Assembly: GCF_901933205.1 (NCBI RefSeq)
Contig: NC_044573.1
Coordinates: 36,304,993 to 36,368,992, forward strand
Source: Camarhynchus parvulus
Lineage: Eukaryota > Chordata > Aves > Passeriformes > Thraupidae
DNA length: 64,000 nucleotides
Direction of reading: 5' to 3'
Made by a program: the position numbers and the translations under genes. The notes beneath the pieces were generated by a model. The model ran no database searches and was not told where the DNA came from. It saw only the letters and a list, made by a program, of their open reading frames with translations. Shown here one piece after another: positions 25,453 through 39,600 of this stretch (position 1 is the stretch's first letter; every line of letters begins with the position of its first letter).

Positions 25453-27984
25453 CTACCCCATGACAGGAGGAAACCTTGCAGCTCTCATTAAGCATGGTTC
25501 GGAGCGTGACAAAACAGTGAGGGCTTCAATGGCACCTTGGAAATACAGAGATGCAACATCTGTTACTGGCACGGTCATGAGTGTACGTGGGTGGAATTCC
25601 TCTCAGATCTTAGAGGGAAGATCTCTTTGCAGCTGCAAAGGTAAGGGTTGTTTAGAGGGTACTCAGGAAACTACAGAAAAGCTCAGATAAGGAACTGCAG
25701 AAGAAAAATCTTGGTCTGAACACTTGGAAGCTGGAGTAGCACAGACCCTGTAAAAAGAAATGCTGTTTATGCATAACTGTTTACATCAAGGAAGCACGGC
25801 GCATTGGCTGCTCTCCAGATCTTCAAGGGCAATACCTAATTTGCATATGTAGTTACAGAGACATTTACAATCAGAAACAAATCACACTATTATTCTTGTT
25901 GCTTGCATATGTACATTTCCTCACCTAGAAGAGGAAATAACTACTTCAGTATGATGAGAACAAGGCTGCTTTATGCCACAGTAGTGTGTAGAGATGAGCT
26001 ATGTGACCCTGCCATTTCAAGCTTTGTACAAATTTACATAAAATGGCAATCCCTGCAATAAGTGGGGTCTTCCTGATCTAGCTTATAATTAATTCTGTAG
26101 CAGTGTCCTCACCCTATGAAAGGCTGTATCCTCACCCCACCCATAAAAGACAGCAGCTTTAAGCCACACTTAGAGCATTTATCTTCATTCTGCCAGGTAA
26201 CAACTCTAGTTCTGTTGTCAAATTTACATTGAAGTTAGTGTTTGATTATCTGTTCAATCACACAGAATTGGAAAGGTCATTTTAAAAAACCTTGAAGAAG
26301 AACCAGGAAAAAGACTCATCCTCATACATTGCTCACTGAAGAGCACATTACCTGCTGCATATCCTCTCACCAACCCCACACCATGCTGTCCATACTGGAA
26401 ATAAAGACAGGACTCAACTCTTGTCTTACCAGCTGTAGCTGTCTCCGCCCCATGTTCTCCTGCATGCTGCTTTTGTAAAGACAGCTTTATCTGAAGGGAT
26501 AAAAAGAGCTATTTCCCAAGAAGGGTCTACTTCCCAAGAAAATTATGGATAAACCATGGTTTGAGTGCTAGGAAATAATCACTAAGAAACAGTGTTTATA
26601 TAGGGTCTTCATATGGATAGTAGATATAATTTTTTCAATTTCTGTGTAGTCTTATGTATCTGAAGAGCAGATTTGGGTCAATTTTTAATCTGTATACTTT
26701 AGTAGAGCCCACTAATGATTCATAAATGTCCTACACTAGAGACATTGTATGAAGCATAGTTATTGGTCACTCAAGGGTTAAATGTAGTAGTACACCTTAT
26801 AGACTAATCCTCTGTGTCAGCAAATTCGACTCCTCAAAAATTGAGCTAAGTGACATTCTGTACTGTTGCTTTCTTTCTCATAATGACCCACAGGTTAATG
26901 AAATAGATTTTTAAATAAAAAAGGCATTAGCTAAAAGCTAATTGGGTAAAAGCTGGGTATTTAAAGTTTTTATAAATGTCTGTTACACACATTAAGGAAT
27001 GAGAACATTTGAAACATCATTTTTGGTACTAAACTGCAGAATGAGATTGCATGATATTTGATAACAGGAAGTACAAACAGCATTAGCAGCTCAGGACTTA
27101 GAGAAAATGAGTAAAAGAGCCAGGTAAGATCTTGTACTGGTTTTGTCTTGGGCTGTCAAATATTTGTGATGTGAAAAATACAAGTGAAAAAATACAGTAC
27201 ACTACAGACTGCTTTATCCACTAAATGGAGCAAATCTGTGTTCTGTGAAAAGACTACAGGACACTGTATTTCCTCTAATTTCTTCCCGTTGAGCTTTCTT
27301 CCCCACTGAAGTGATGGTTTAGGGAATCTATGTATTTCCAGTGTCCCAAAAGGTCTTAGCTCTTCATTTTCTATAATTTGGCCTGATCTTGCTCCCAGTG
27401 GCATTTCCTTGATTTCAGATGCAAACACAGCTTCAGAACTGGCTATTGAATAAGGATACTGTATTAAGAAAATTACTAACTTCCAGAGAAAAGGAAAATA
27501 GTTCCTGAATCTAAAACTCTTAAGTGAGTATGGAAACCTTAGAACAGAAGTGTTTTTACGTACAGTAGTTGAAAATCTCTGGCTTCTACTAATCATTTAC
27601 CTGTGAATACTAATCTGGGTGTTTTATGCATGCTCGATTCCAGTTCTGTATCATGTTGTGCTATCCCACAGCCTGTTCATGGGGTGAAATTTAAAAGGAT
27701 TTGCCAGGGATCTAAGAAAGGCATGTAGTCCAGGTAGAAGCAAACTAGGTGATATTGCCACACCACTTCAGAGGTTCTCTATAACCATTACCAGACACAT
27801 AAGATCAGGCCATTTCTGTAAGAGCTTGCTTTTGCTTCCAGCTGCTCCCATGTGATGTCTGTGTTCTTGACCGCCTCAGTCCTAAGTGTGGGTGGCTTCC
27901 AGCACAAATCACAGCAGCCCCCAGGAGTGTTTCAGTGTAAGGGCCTGGTTCTCTGTGTATGCTAGAAGTCAGCCTTTCCATCGT

Positions 27985-28595
27985 TTTGGTTTGAGTTGGG
28001 AGGGACCTTAAAGATCATTTAGTTCCAATCCCCCCTGCCATGGGCAGGGACACCTTCCACTAGACAGGGTTGCTCAGAGCCCTATCCAGGGATAGGCATC
28101 TTGAGCACCTCCAGGGATGAGGCATCCACATATTATCTGGGCAACATCTGCCAGTGCCTCACCACCCTCTGAGTAAAGAACTTCTTCCTGATATCTAATC
28201 TAAATCTACCCTCTTTCAGCTTAAGGCCATTCCCTCTTGTCTTATCACTACATGCCTTGTAAAAGGTCCCTCCCCAGTTTTTTTGTATGCCCCTTCAGAT
28301 ATTGAAAGACCACAATGAGGTCCCCCTGTAGCCTTCTCTTTTCCAGACTGAACAACCACAACTTTCTTGGCCTTTCCATAGGAGAGGTGCTGCAGCCCCC
28401 TGATCATTTTTTTTGGCCCTCCTCTGGACTGGCTCCAGTAAGTTCACATAATTTCTATGCTGGGAGTTCCAGGGCTGGATGCTGCACTCCATGTGGGGTC
28501 TCATGAGAGCGGAGTGGAGGAGAAGAATCACTTCCTTTGCCCTGCTGGCCTTGCTGCTTTGGATGCAGCCCAGGGTCCATCTTTGCTTCATGGCA
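27985..28595 (-). mobile_element. CR1 LINE 3' fragment with ORF2 (reverse transcriptase tail) remnant
   Basis: Read on the minus strand, this is the end of CR1 ORF2 and the 3' UTR. The translation still shows the family pattern 'HSALMRPHMECSIQ', 'LLEPVQRRAKK' and a frame-broken counterpart of '[18 protein letters not shown]'. The 3' UTR side begins near 27985 ('gttgggagggaccttaaaga', 'gggcagggacaccttccact'). About 610 bp remain. Frameshifts and the missing 5' part make it inactive. Confidence 0.92.
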
Positions 28596-30240
28596 CAAGC
28601 TTCCCCATGGTATCTTTTTCTCTTCTGTTCTTTGATTCTGTGAAAAGCAAGCTGAAGCTAGGGGATAGCTAGGGGCACGAATGACAACAGGCCATGGAGG
28701 TAGTCAGTAGTCTGAATCCAGCAAAAGACACTGGCAAATCTTTAGAGTCTGTTTCTTCAGGCAACTCCTTTGTAGTCAATGTGAACTGCATTGTGAATTT
28801 GAAATTGCAGTCCACTTCCTTTGGGAAAAAAAACACTGCAATAGATAGTAGATAGCAAGCTCTTACAAACCATTGGCAGGCTGTTCTGAAACCAGTCCTC
28901 AGGTTCCTTGAGCATCACATTGCTTGATACATTCATCAAACCTGAGGCAAAGGCCTTGCCCCAAATACCTCTCCTACAGGAAACTGTGCTAAGTGACCTT
29001 ATGGCTAAATGCCCAAATAGCTCAGCCAGCAATTGGGCAGTACTCCCACTTGGCCCTGGAGGAGTGAACCTCCATGAGGTGGCTGTCTAAACCTGGTAGT
29101 AAGATACTAAGGTGGTACCTTAGAACAATTGCCAAGTGTGGCCTTATCAGAGGGCTGCCTGCGTCACAAATCCCTCATAGAGAATTGTTGGATACAGTAC
29201 ATGAATGGAACGGACTGTTCTCTGAGAAAGACTTTACAGCTCAACATCAGAATTGCTTAACTGGGCATGTGTTTGTATTAGATGGTACAATGAAGTTTTA
29301 CAGAAAATGCAGTAGGAAACGCAGAAGTACCAAAGCTGGGCGCAGTACATGTCAGATCATTTATGTGTGATGTATTAAAAACTCAAGCGGACAAGGGATC
29401 TGGGTTGCTATTAGGGGGCACTTCTTGCTCTATGGAGAGTCCTCAGTGTCATCTTACTGTCATTTGTCACAGGAGTTCAGGTGCCCTGACCTCAAGCCAT
29501 CAATGTTAACAAAGGAATGGCTCATGGCGCACACGCACATCCTGGTGAGCCTCAATCAGCTGGTGTCCTCATCAGCTCCTGAGCTCAGCCCCAGCTGTTT
29601 GGTGCAGGTTTAGCACAACCATTCTCAGAGTGATTTGACACTGTTTAATTTGCATGCTCACTTCTATGCTAGCAGTATGTTATTAATCCTACAAACCACA
29701 CTGATTTATAGTTTTTTCCCAACATGAATAACATAGCCAATATAATTTCCTACTTATCAACTGCCAGATGACTAAAAATTACTGATCCAGGAAACTGAGC
29801 TCTGGGATCTGTCAGTTACCTGACAATTCAACCATAAAACAGTCTACATAAGCACTCTGTATCTACTGCTTTTTACAAATTTTTTGAATCACAGGTGCCT
29901 CAACTATTAACAATAAAACCAACAAAGCCTGCTGCCTCCTAGGCTTGGTATCCATAATGGTAGCATGAATCAGAATTGGCTACACTAACTCCAGTAAATC
30001 AACAGCACTGAGCAATCCCATTTCATTAATAAGAGCATCTCATCACCAGCTTCTCCTTGGAGACAAATGGCTGCATCTGGCTTCCTAAACATTGCTTTCT
30101 CTTGCCACCCCCAGGGACTAGTAGCATTTGAGACATCAATGACCTCATAGTCTGAGTTTTTTTGTACACTGGAGATGTCTCTTCTATCCTGATGTCTGAT
30201 TTTCCTGTTCTTTTTCTTCACAAGGAGAATCACAAACAGT

Positions 30241-30338
30241 AAAATAAAATAAAATAAAATAAAATAAAATAATAAAATAAAATAAAATAAAATAAAATAA
30301 AATAAAATAAAATAAAATAAAATAAAATAAAATAAAAT
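30241..30338. repeat. (AAAAT)n pentanucleotide microsatellite
   Basis: Nearly 20 tandem AAAAT/TAAAA units over 98 bases, with a single interruption near 30270 where one unit is shortened to AAT. The purity implies a young, probably polymorphic locus. The spurious Phe-Ile-Leu-Tyr repeat translations on the minus strand come from this tract. Confidence 0.97.
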
Positions 30339-31521
30339 GGTGTTTTTTCCCAACACAGATAGAATGCCAAAATCCATGGCTGAAAAATCTCCACCTCATA
30401 CTAGCCCTTTTCCAAGACCTACATCAGGCTGTGTGATATCATTCTGACAACTATTTAAAAAGTCTGGTGCCAGAGGGAGAACTTACTACTTGGCAGGTAT
30501 GAAATGCTTTTTCCTCTCTCATTTCAAATACCTTATTTAGACAAAGAATTTAACCCTGAAACCAAATCCCATGCACTGGCACTTGTCAAATTATTGTAAT
30601 CCTAAGTGGACCTTCTCTCCTGCATTGATTTGTGCCTCAGGGTCTTTCCCCAAATCCACTTGAAATTATTAAAGCTTCTACAAAGGCAAGGGGTTTTGTC
30701 AGTTCTCATTTTAGTGCAGGGTAAGGATCTTACAGTTGGTGTTACATTCACTTACCCAGACAAGTGGACTTTCAAACAGCAATTCCCTGCATGTGCAGGA
30801 GTCTCCAACATGTGATAAAACAAGTGATGCCTGCACAACCTCATGGTGAGAACTTCTGCGTGGAGTACGCTTCATCCAGCTGCCAAAAGAGATTCCTGGG
30901 CTCCTGTTCTGAATCCTTGTGTATCATAGATGAAGGGGTCCAGCTGCTTTCATAACATTTTGTGGATTTTGCCACTGAATTTCAGCTCTTCTGTAAATGG
31001 AACAGGACCTTATGAGAATATGATGTGTCTCAGAGTAACTTGCCCTCTGACTGTGTCTTGTTGCTAAAACAGAGCTCACAGAAGTGAGGTGGGAGGGAGG
31101 AAATACCACCTACCTGGCACATGACACCTTAAAGAGTATGAACAGTCTTCTCCTAAACACTGCACAATATGAAGTACAATAAGGCTTTGTAAGAACTGCT
31201 AAAATATTGCTAATAATACTCCACAGTGAAATGGAGGCAACAAGTGACAGATTTCGGCAGCAGAAGTTGTTTCATTCTGTGGATGAGCTATTTTATTCTG
31301 AATATCTTTGGGAACCTAAAAGCCATTTCTGAACCAGGAAATGGAGGCAAACAAATAGGCAAGATGCATCTTCCCACAAGAAAGTAGTTCTTGAAAGCCT
31401 TCGCCAAATTTTTTTACTTAAAAGCAATTCAAGTTTGTTTCACTTCAGTTTCCTGTACCCTAAAATTATGCCTAGAAGCTGGTTATTAAGAGCGCATTTT
31501 TGGAAGCAGAATCATCAGTAC

Positions 31522-31548
31522 TTTAAAGTACTTTAAAGTAATTTAAAG
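31522..31548. repeat. Short tandem repeat of a palindromic unit
   Basis: The unit 'agtactttaa' is repeated twice and followed by the degenerate copy 'agtaatttaa'. The palindromic core TTTAAAGTACTTTAAA can fold back on itself. It is likely a slippage product. Confidence 0.7.
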
Positions 31549-34500
31549 AAAATTACCTTATATTGGATGCAAATGGAAGCCAGCATCCAATGGCAGAGGG
31601 AATGGGTTACCAGAGAGCAAATTCTTAGGAGGGAAAACACAGTAAGGTAAAACTTTCCTGAATTCAGATATTAGCCCCGATGATTACCTTGCAGTACTGT
31701 GTGTGGCACTCAAGCTGATAAAAATAGAGTTATTAAGAAGATCCCTAAGTGTTTGTGGAACAGTTGATTGCATCATCTTAATCAGACAAGAGCAGAATTC
31801 CTTAATGTTGTGCTCTTCTCACTCCCTGGGTGACGGCAGATCCCTTTTGGGAAGGTTGTGGCTACTCTCTTTGGGGTGATTTGGGGCAGGTGGGAATGGG
31901 ATGGACCTGCAGCTTTGGAGGGAGGAAGCTATGGACTGGCCTGACATGTATTTAGTCAATGTAGAATGTAGGAGTTTTGCCTTCTGATGGCTGAATATTT
32001 ATCAGGGTGGGAACAAGAAATAGGTATAGCTGTTTAAATTATGTCAGCCTGGTGTAGCACCATGAATTTCTGTGACACTTGGTGCTGGCTTACACTAGAG
32101 GAGACTATGACCCTTGATCTGTGCTTTGCCAACACAGCTGAGGGGCTTTTGAGCAGATAAACTCTGGGAAATTTCCCAGGGGCACTTTCAGATGTTATTG
32201 GTCTCCTGTCTGTCTTTCCTACCCTCTTGGGTTATTGATCCTGTGGAGGACAAAGGAGCAACATGTGACTTAAGTGTCCCAAGGCATAGGCCAAATTTTC
32301 AAGAAAATCACCCCCGGAGGTGAAGTGCTCACTGCTCACTGTTCATTGGAAAAAGGCAAGTAACAGAAGAAGGGCAGGCCACTCAGGCACAGGAGTGTCT
32401 TCAGCCACTGCATAAAAATTCTTCAGAGGGCATTTGCCAAGGTCCTTGCTGACATTGGATCTATGCAGAGAGGTATAGAAGGTACAGTGACTGGCTTTCC
32501 ACAGTTAGCTCTCCCAAGGAGACTGGAGAAGGCACAGATGTGCAACAGATCCTGAAATGATTCTGAGAAGTAAAACATGGCTACAGCATGAGATTTCAAG
32601 CTCTGTAGAACTAGTAAGTGTTTTAATGTAGTGTTTAAATTTTGATTTATGTGTGCTGCACACACACATAAACAGCTAAATGGATGCTGCAAAGTCAGCC
32701 ACTCAAAGATGGAAACACCAGAATTCAAATGACCTTTGCAAGTTTAGTGCCTCGTCTGTGGGTTTTCACATGTTACATAGGTTTCAGTTCACATGGCTGC
32801 CCAATCCTTTTTCCACAGACTCTGTCAGAAATTCAGAGCAAAGACCAAGCAAGCCTAATTTAATGAGGAGTTGTTTAAAACTGTTTTATCATCCCTGTTC
32901 AATGTTTGTGGCAGCAACATTAGTTAATATTTATGGTGTGCTGTTTAAACCCTCATGGGCATTTTACTAATACTTTCATAGTGTTCAAGTCTATTTTCAC
33001 AAATTGTTTGTGAATTGAAGCCAAGGGCATGAGTTTGATCCTGCCATTGTTACCCCAAGTGGTGAGTAACTTCCTTCATGATTACTGGTGCTGCTCTTCA
33101 GAAGAAGGAAAGACAATTCAGGTCTGATTTACAACTGGTATTTTGTGCTTCTTCTAAATGCCCCCCTCCTTGCACCAAAAGGGTATGAGGGAATATGACA
33201 GTCATCATCTGGGATGAGTTAGATTCTCACCAGAGAAGGAACTTAAAATCAAGTGCAAAAAGGAGGAATCAGGATTGTGAGTGACAGAGGGGTGTGTCAC
33301 TAAGTCCAGATACTGTTCTGCAAGTGCAGTTTTTCCATTACCTTTTTTACAGTGTCCAGTCACATAAGTGCTCATGTGCAGTTCCTTTTTGTCGAAATGC
33401 TTTGCCCTCCTGGCTGGCAGAGACTGAAGTATGCAGAGGCAGCCTGAACAGTAGCAAAGAGATGACAAAATTGTTTTATCATTCTACTTAACAGCTTCCT
33501 CTGTACTATACAGGCAATTTGATAACCCAGCCATTTGTGTGTACAGGGTCAAAACATTGTCCCTTAGCTATAATAGCTACCAGCATAATTAATGAAAATT
33601 ACAGAGTTGGGATCTAAGAGATTGTAATGGCAAAAGGAAAAAGCATGCCTAATACTTTCCTTTATAGCAAAGCTCTTCCAAATGTGTATAATCCTAGACA
33701 ACTTTCAGCTTCCAAACTGAAATTTCCTACCGCTGCTCACGCTTTAAGCAGTTCTTGGTGAAATTTACTACAGCAGGAGCTATTTTGTCACAGAATAATT
33801 CTGCCAGAGGTTTCTGCAAGTACACATTCATGCATTTTGCTCAAGGCCCGGCAAGTCATCAGATGTGGGTAGAATGCAGATTCCAGTGTTCTTGATTTTC
33901 TGTGTTGGTTGACATGTCTATAACAACATTCATTGTTGATACAAAGACATCAACGTTTTCGAGTCAAAGAATGAAACCTGACTGAAGTTGCTCCTGTATT
34001 TGTGGTAGCTCAGAGGGTTTTTGGTACCACCACTTAGGAATTTTGCAGTTCCAGATTTGTAATGTCTGTAACAAAGGGAAAAAGTTGTTCATAAAAAGCT
34101 TATTTTTTCCTTTCTCACTAAAGTAGGACATGATCAAACTGCACAGAATCTATAGCTACATAAGAAGATTTTAATATTATTATATTTGCTGTCAGAGTGT
34201 GGAAGTCTTAGAGTCTCCAGAAACAGTAAACCCTATGTTGGAGAAATGGTTTCTGACAAGCCATTGCTGTCTGCAGAGCCGTGACTTCAGGTGCACTGAA
34301 CCCACTAACCTGGTGGTACAGCCATTTCTTAAAATGTTATGTGTGTTTTTGAATAATTTCCTGTGAAGTGGTTTTGTTTTCTTTATGGGAAAAAAAAATC
34401 TGTAAAAGAGCTTTGGAGGTTTTTTAAAATTCCTTTCTACATAAAGAAATGAGAACTTTACCCATGCTATAGAGTAGTATATATTCCAAGAATCATATAG

Positions 34501-36072
34501 AGGAGATAAAATCATACCTGCTATACCTCCTTAATATTCTCCTCAATGCCTATAGAATGCAAATTACTTTGGCCCTATTCAGTGGTATAAGACAGAATTC
34601 AGGGGAAAATGCTTAAAAATGCTTAAATGACAGAAAAGGCAAAATACTATTTTAACTTAAGGTTTCTTAGGTATTGCAATAAAGACTGGCAAAAGTTTTT
34701 TCAAAATGTTTCTCATTTAAAATTTTTAAAAAAGTTATTATCTAGCAATGTAGTTTATATTCTGCCAATCCCCATACTACAATGATTTCAATAAAAATGA
34801 AGCAAAACACACTTTTAAAAATCCCCTATGAGATGTTAAACTAAATAGGACAATACAAGGATGCGATTATGTGGCAGTATTTCAAAAACTAGCACTTACT
34901 GATAAAAAGCCATTATAATCCTCTCTGGAAACCCTTCCTATTCCCTCCTTGCTGATAAATGGGCCCAGCCTGGAATCTGGCAGACTGAAGAACAAGATCA
35001 CTGAAAGCCACCTTTATGTCTTTCCTGCTCTCATCTTTCCCCTGGGTGTTACATTCTTTGAAGCTGCACAAAGTGATAAAGTTGGTTCTATAATCCCTGT
35101 TTCACTGGGCTACTGGCACTACAGAAAACAGTTTGACTGTAGTCAGCTGTGACTCAGGTGTCCTCCCTGGTGAGCTGGGAGGTGCACTGCCTTTGTCCGG
35201 ATGATCTTTAAATAGTAGCCAAAAGCAGGCAGGCTGCTGCTGGTGTCATCCCACCAACTCAAGGTATTTAATGGAGATGCCAGAGTTAAGGACTGTGGTC
35301 GCTCCAAACTTCATCTGTAGTCAAGAGAGAGACAGGCAGACACTTGGTGCAAATGAATCAGATAATTTATATAATTTTCATCACTGATGTGTTTTAATTA
35401 ATGCCAACCTTACTCTCCCCATGAGTCAGTTGAAACATCACTCAATAATGCCACAGAAAAGGCCCAGCTTTTGGGTTGAATCCAACAAACTTCTTCATGC
35501 TTCTTCAAGCCCCAAAAGAGGGGGTGGAGTGTGTGTGTCTTAATCCATTTACCAGAACCACCTATCCAAATGTTTGCAACAGTTTTTCCCTTAAATTAAT
35601 GGGGAACTTCTGATCTCAATTTGAAGCAGAAATTAGGACTGGACTAGGAATGCTTAATGCTTTGTGTTGCTATTAATTAATGATAAAATGAGGTTGTTTA
35701 GCCTCCTCAGCTTCATCTCACTGATTCTGTGCCAGATGCCCCAAGTAGCTCAGTGAAAATTTCCTGTAGCTATCTGGGGTTTGGCCTGCCTTCCTTGCTG
35801 TCTCCATCTGTCTGTCTGTGCAGCTGTCTGTCAGTCCTCCCACAGAGGCTTTTCAAAGTTAGCCAATTTTTGCTAAGTAATTTATAAAAGTACCCTTCCA
35901 GTCAAGTACAGAAAACCTGTTAATGCTTGCACTGAGAAAAGCAGCCCTTAATCCTTAGTTCAAGCCATGTTTGGCTCAGGGCATTAGGGACCCAAGGCAG
36001 GAGGGATGCGTGGTGCCGTGACCCCAGGGGTAGCAGCATCCTGCACTGGCTGGTAAAGCAAGCTCCTTGCAC

Positions 36073-36602
36073 TGGCTCTGGCTGGTACAGATCTGATTCT
36101 CCTCCTAGCAGTTGGTATGGTGCAGGGTTTTGGATTTGTGACTAAAACTGTTGATAACATGCAAGTGATTTATCTGATGCTGAGCAGTGCTTGCACAGCA
36201 TCAAGGCTCTGTTTTTCCCACTCGGGTATCTCATTGACTAGGTTGGAGCTGAGCAAGAGCCTGGGAGGAGACACAACTGGGGCAGCTGAGCTGAAGTGAC
36301 CAAGGCAATATTCCAAGCCATATGACATCATGCCCATCATTAAAACCCAGAATGCTGTCTTTCTAAAGCAGCCATTGCTCAGAGACTGCCTGGGCATCCA
36401 TCTGCTTGTGGGAGGTGGTGAGTGATTGCTTTTGTACCACTATTATTATTTTTTATTACCTTTAGTTATTAAACTATCCTTATCTTGACCCATGAGGTTT
36501 TCTTGCTTTTGCTCTGCCTGCTCTCTCCCCATCCTGCTGGATGTGGGAGTGAGTGAGCATTTGAGTGGGTACTTAGTTGCTGGACTGCATCAACCCACTA
36601 CA
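36073..36602 (+). mobile_element. Old solo LTR of an ERVL-like endogenous retrovirus
   Basis: It aligns by eye block for block with the LTR at 41155-41767. Shared blocks include 'tagcag(c/t)tggta', 'gttttggattt.gt', 'gttgataaca', 'gagc...ctgggagg', a 'ttattaaact.tccttatct' block, and an end resembling 'ttagttgctgg...caaccca...aca'. It begins TG and ends CA, but the 5-base flanks (tgcac and ttaat) do not match, and it has more gaps and substitutions than the other copy, so it is older. No retroviral gene lies beside it. The family is from memory and the ends are approximate. Confidence 0.75.
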
Positions 36603-39600
36603 TTAATCTACATCTACATGGGTTCTATCAATAGCAGCAGAGATGAACCTTCAGGATAAAAAGCTGAAACACTTTTGGCAAACAATTAAATAACTTGCCA
36701 CACTGGAGGTATTCAAGCCCAGACTCATTGAACATAGCAGATTTACAGTACTTTAAAGTAGTAAAAAAATGCTCGTGTAGCACATGAAAAAACATTTAGA
36801 ATACAAACAGACATCAGGTGATTATCAAAGGATAGTTCTGTACTTGCTCACTTTGCAGTAACTTGCCTGTATCCTGAGATGCACAGCAGCAGCCATCTAG
36901 AGCTGTATAAATGCAGAAACTGAGAAAAAGAATGCCGTAAAGAAAGTGTAGACACCTCATAAACCAGAAGCACATCACTTGGAAACAAGGTGAAGAAGGC
37001 TTTGGGTGAGGTAGACTATTGTAGGATGATTATGAACTGCCAGCATGATGTCTCAGTGAACAACTCAGTGTTATGATCTGGCACCTGTCAGGAGTGGTTC
37101 CACCAAAGACACGGGGGCATGAATGCCACAGAAGGTGGTGGTGCAACCACACCTGCATCTTATGCCAAAGTCCATCACTCATGCTTGATTTTAGGATGTT
37201 CACAAAAATGTTCATTCAAGATTTTAGGCTTGGCCTATTAAGCCTAATAAAATGAGTGAGGTGGAAATATGATTGCTGTCTTCTCCACCCAATCAGGGAA
37301 CAAAGGGAATTGGAAACATTAACAGGAAAATGAAAACATTAAACTTACCAATGATATACATAGTTATAAGGTGACTATTAATACCTTGGCATGAAAAGGT
37401 TGCTCATCACTAGCAGCTGGGATCACGTTGCAGACTTGCTTTGCCATGAAAGCAAATGGGACTTAAAAATGCTTGCCATGGCACTCTGAAATTCATGGAA
37501 AGACTTGCATAATAGTAGGTACTTGCCCATGGTCATAGGTGGACATAACAAACCAATAAGACCTTTATACTGCTGAGATCTTAATAGCTTGAAAGGGAAA
37601 GAAATTAGGAAATGTTAAATATCAGGAAAACCTCCTGGTATGGAGATGTCTCTGGCAGTGACTAGTAAAGGAAGCTGCTAGACCTGAGACAACAACTGCA
37701 TTAATAGGAAATGTTTCTGGATCTCATTTTTTTCTTTCAAGCAATGAAATAATTCATTGAATACTTCTCAAAGATGGACTTTTCATTTGGGAGTAGGTGA
37801 ACACAATGCTGTAGGAACATATATGAAGGGATCTCATAAGATCATCTTATCTGCGAAGGCTTAACTGCTTATCAAAAAAGTTCTCTCTTCCATGATGGAG
37901 TGAAGGCAGTAAAAACCATTATTTCTTTGGGCCAACCAGGGCTACATAACAATAAGTATTCATCATTTATCTGAGACTTGCTAAAGTTCTGCTAAGGCCT
38001 TTTACAGTCTAATACAAATGTCTAAATAAACATAGCTAGCGAAATACTCTGGCATTTATACTGTTTGCTAGAAACATAACAGGAAAGTGAATGCTGGGTG
38101 CAGTCATTACAAAGGGCTCTGGATCATGGAATTCTTTGTTATTTGAAAAAGCAAATGTATTGATGTAAAGTTTCTCAGGGCCAGATTTTTCCATCCTGCA
38201 CAGCATTCAGAATCAGAGAAAAAGTTTCAACTGTTCTCCTTGTATGTGCACTACCTTTTCTTAGACACTCAAAGAAAGTATTTTTTAAAAGTACATGTGA
38301 TTGTGATCTTTGACTACCTGGCCTTTTTTGGGAGCCCAAGTGGGAGCTGGGCACTTACAAATACCAAGCATGGCAGCAATCTATGCCCCAGCTCACCTAG
38401 ATGATGACACAATCGATGTGTAAGCAGTTGGACTGCCCCAGCCATCACTCACTGCAGAGGTCTTTTGGAAGGAGTCCTTTATGAGGAGGGAAGGGGCTTA
38501 TGAGTTTTCTAGACTGGCAAAAGCCTTAAAAATACTCCAATATAATGGCATAAGTAAATATGTACATTTGTGGATCTACAGCTGATTTTCTGTAATGCAC
38601 TTGTCTACCAAGCCTGGTGTCAGATAGGTCTGGCACAGCTGTACTGGAACAGCTAAAAAATAGGCTTTCCGTTGTGCAGACTTCACTTTATATTTTTATT
38701 TATTCACTTCTGCCCCAGTGCTCACACAATAAAGAGGACTAAAAATGAAATGCCACTGATGGTTTTTAATTTGTGCACAGTAAATGTCACCGAGATCACT
38801 ACTTCAGGAGAAGATATTCTACCATGCAGGAGCTTATTGCTCACACTGGTTTGAAGCCCATGTTTGCTTTCTGTAAAATCCAACAGAATGAGGCAACAGC
38901 AATAGCCTTTATCATTGTACTTTTGAAATAAAGTAAGGACCTGAGTGACTGCCACTCAGTTAATTAGCACCTTAGTATTTGCTGAGCAAATACTGAATAA
39001 TATTTTGGTAAAATGTTAAATTCAGTTACATTGCCACTTCAACTTAGAAGCTTGAATCAAAACTGATTTCAGCTTCATTAAGTGACTGAGTTTAGCATAA
39101 ATATCACAGTCATTCTGGCCTTTGAGAAACAGATTTAAAAAAAACCAAACAAACCAGGCATTTGTTGTTTCACTGAGTACTTGAAAAATGTCAGTGTAGC
39201 TTAGTGTGGTAGTTCTTTTTTTTCTGATTTTTAACTCCATCAGCTGTGGAACACATGGACTTCAGCTTTTCATTAAAAAAAATTCAAACTCTGATCATAT
39301 TGTGATCCCTTTCCTTTGAAAAAGCACAGTGCCGAGCTTTCCAGGTTTAGCTTCCAGGCATAAACAAACTCAGTTGGCTGAACCTATTCAGGAGCATTTA
39401 ACATCCATTCCAAGAAAAACATTATATTGGCCCCAACAAAAATGTCTGAATACTATTACATTGTACTGACTGCCCCTTTCCATTTTAGCATTATCTTTTG
39501 AGCATTACTTAAGGCCATCATTCAACCAGCTTTTGGCCTGGTAACCAGCAGCTGAAGTTGGCAGGCTGTCAGGGTTACTGCTTATGAGGCAGACAATACA

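Noticed and set aside
27156..27596. 146-codon minus-strand frame
   Set aside because: No family resemblance, no flanking gene structure, ordinary AT-rich intergenic composition.
29985..30399. Frames encoding repeated Phe-Ile-Leu-Tyr on the minus strand
   Set aside because: They are translations of the (AAAAT)n microsatellite.
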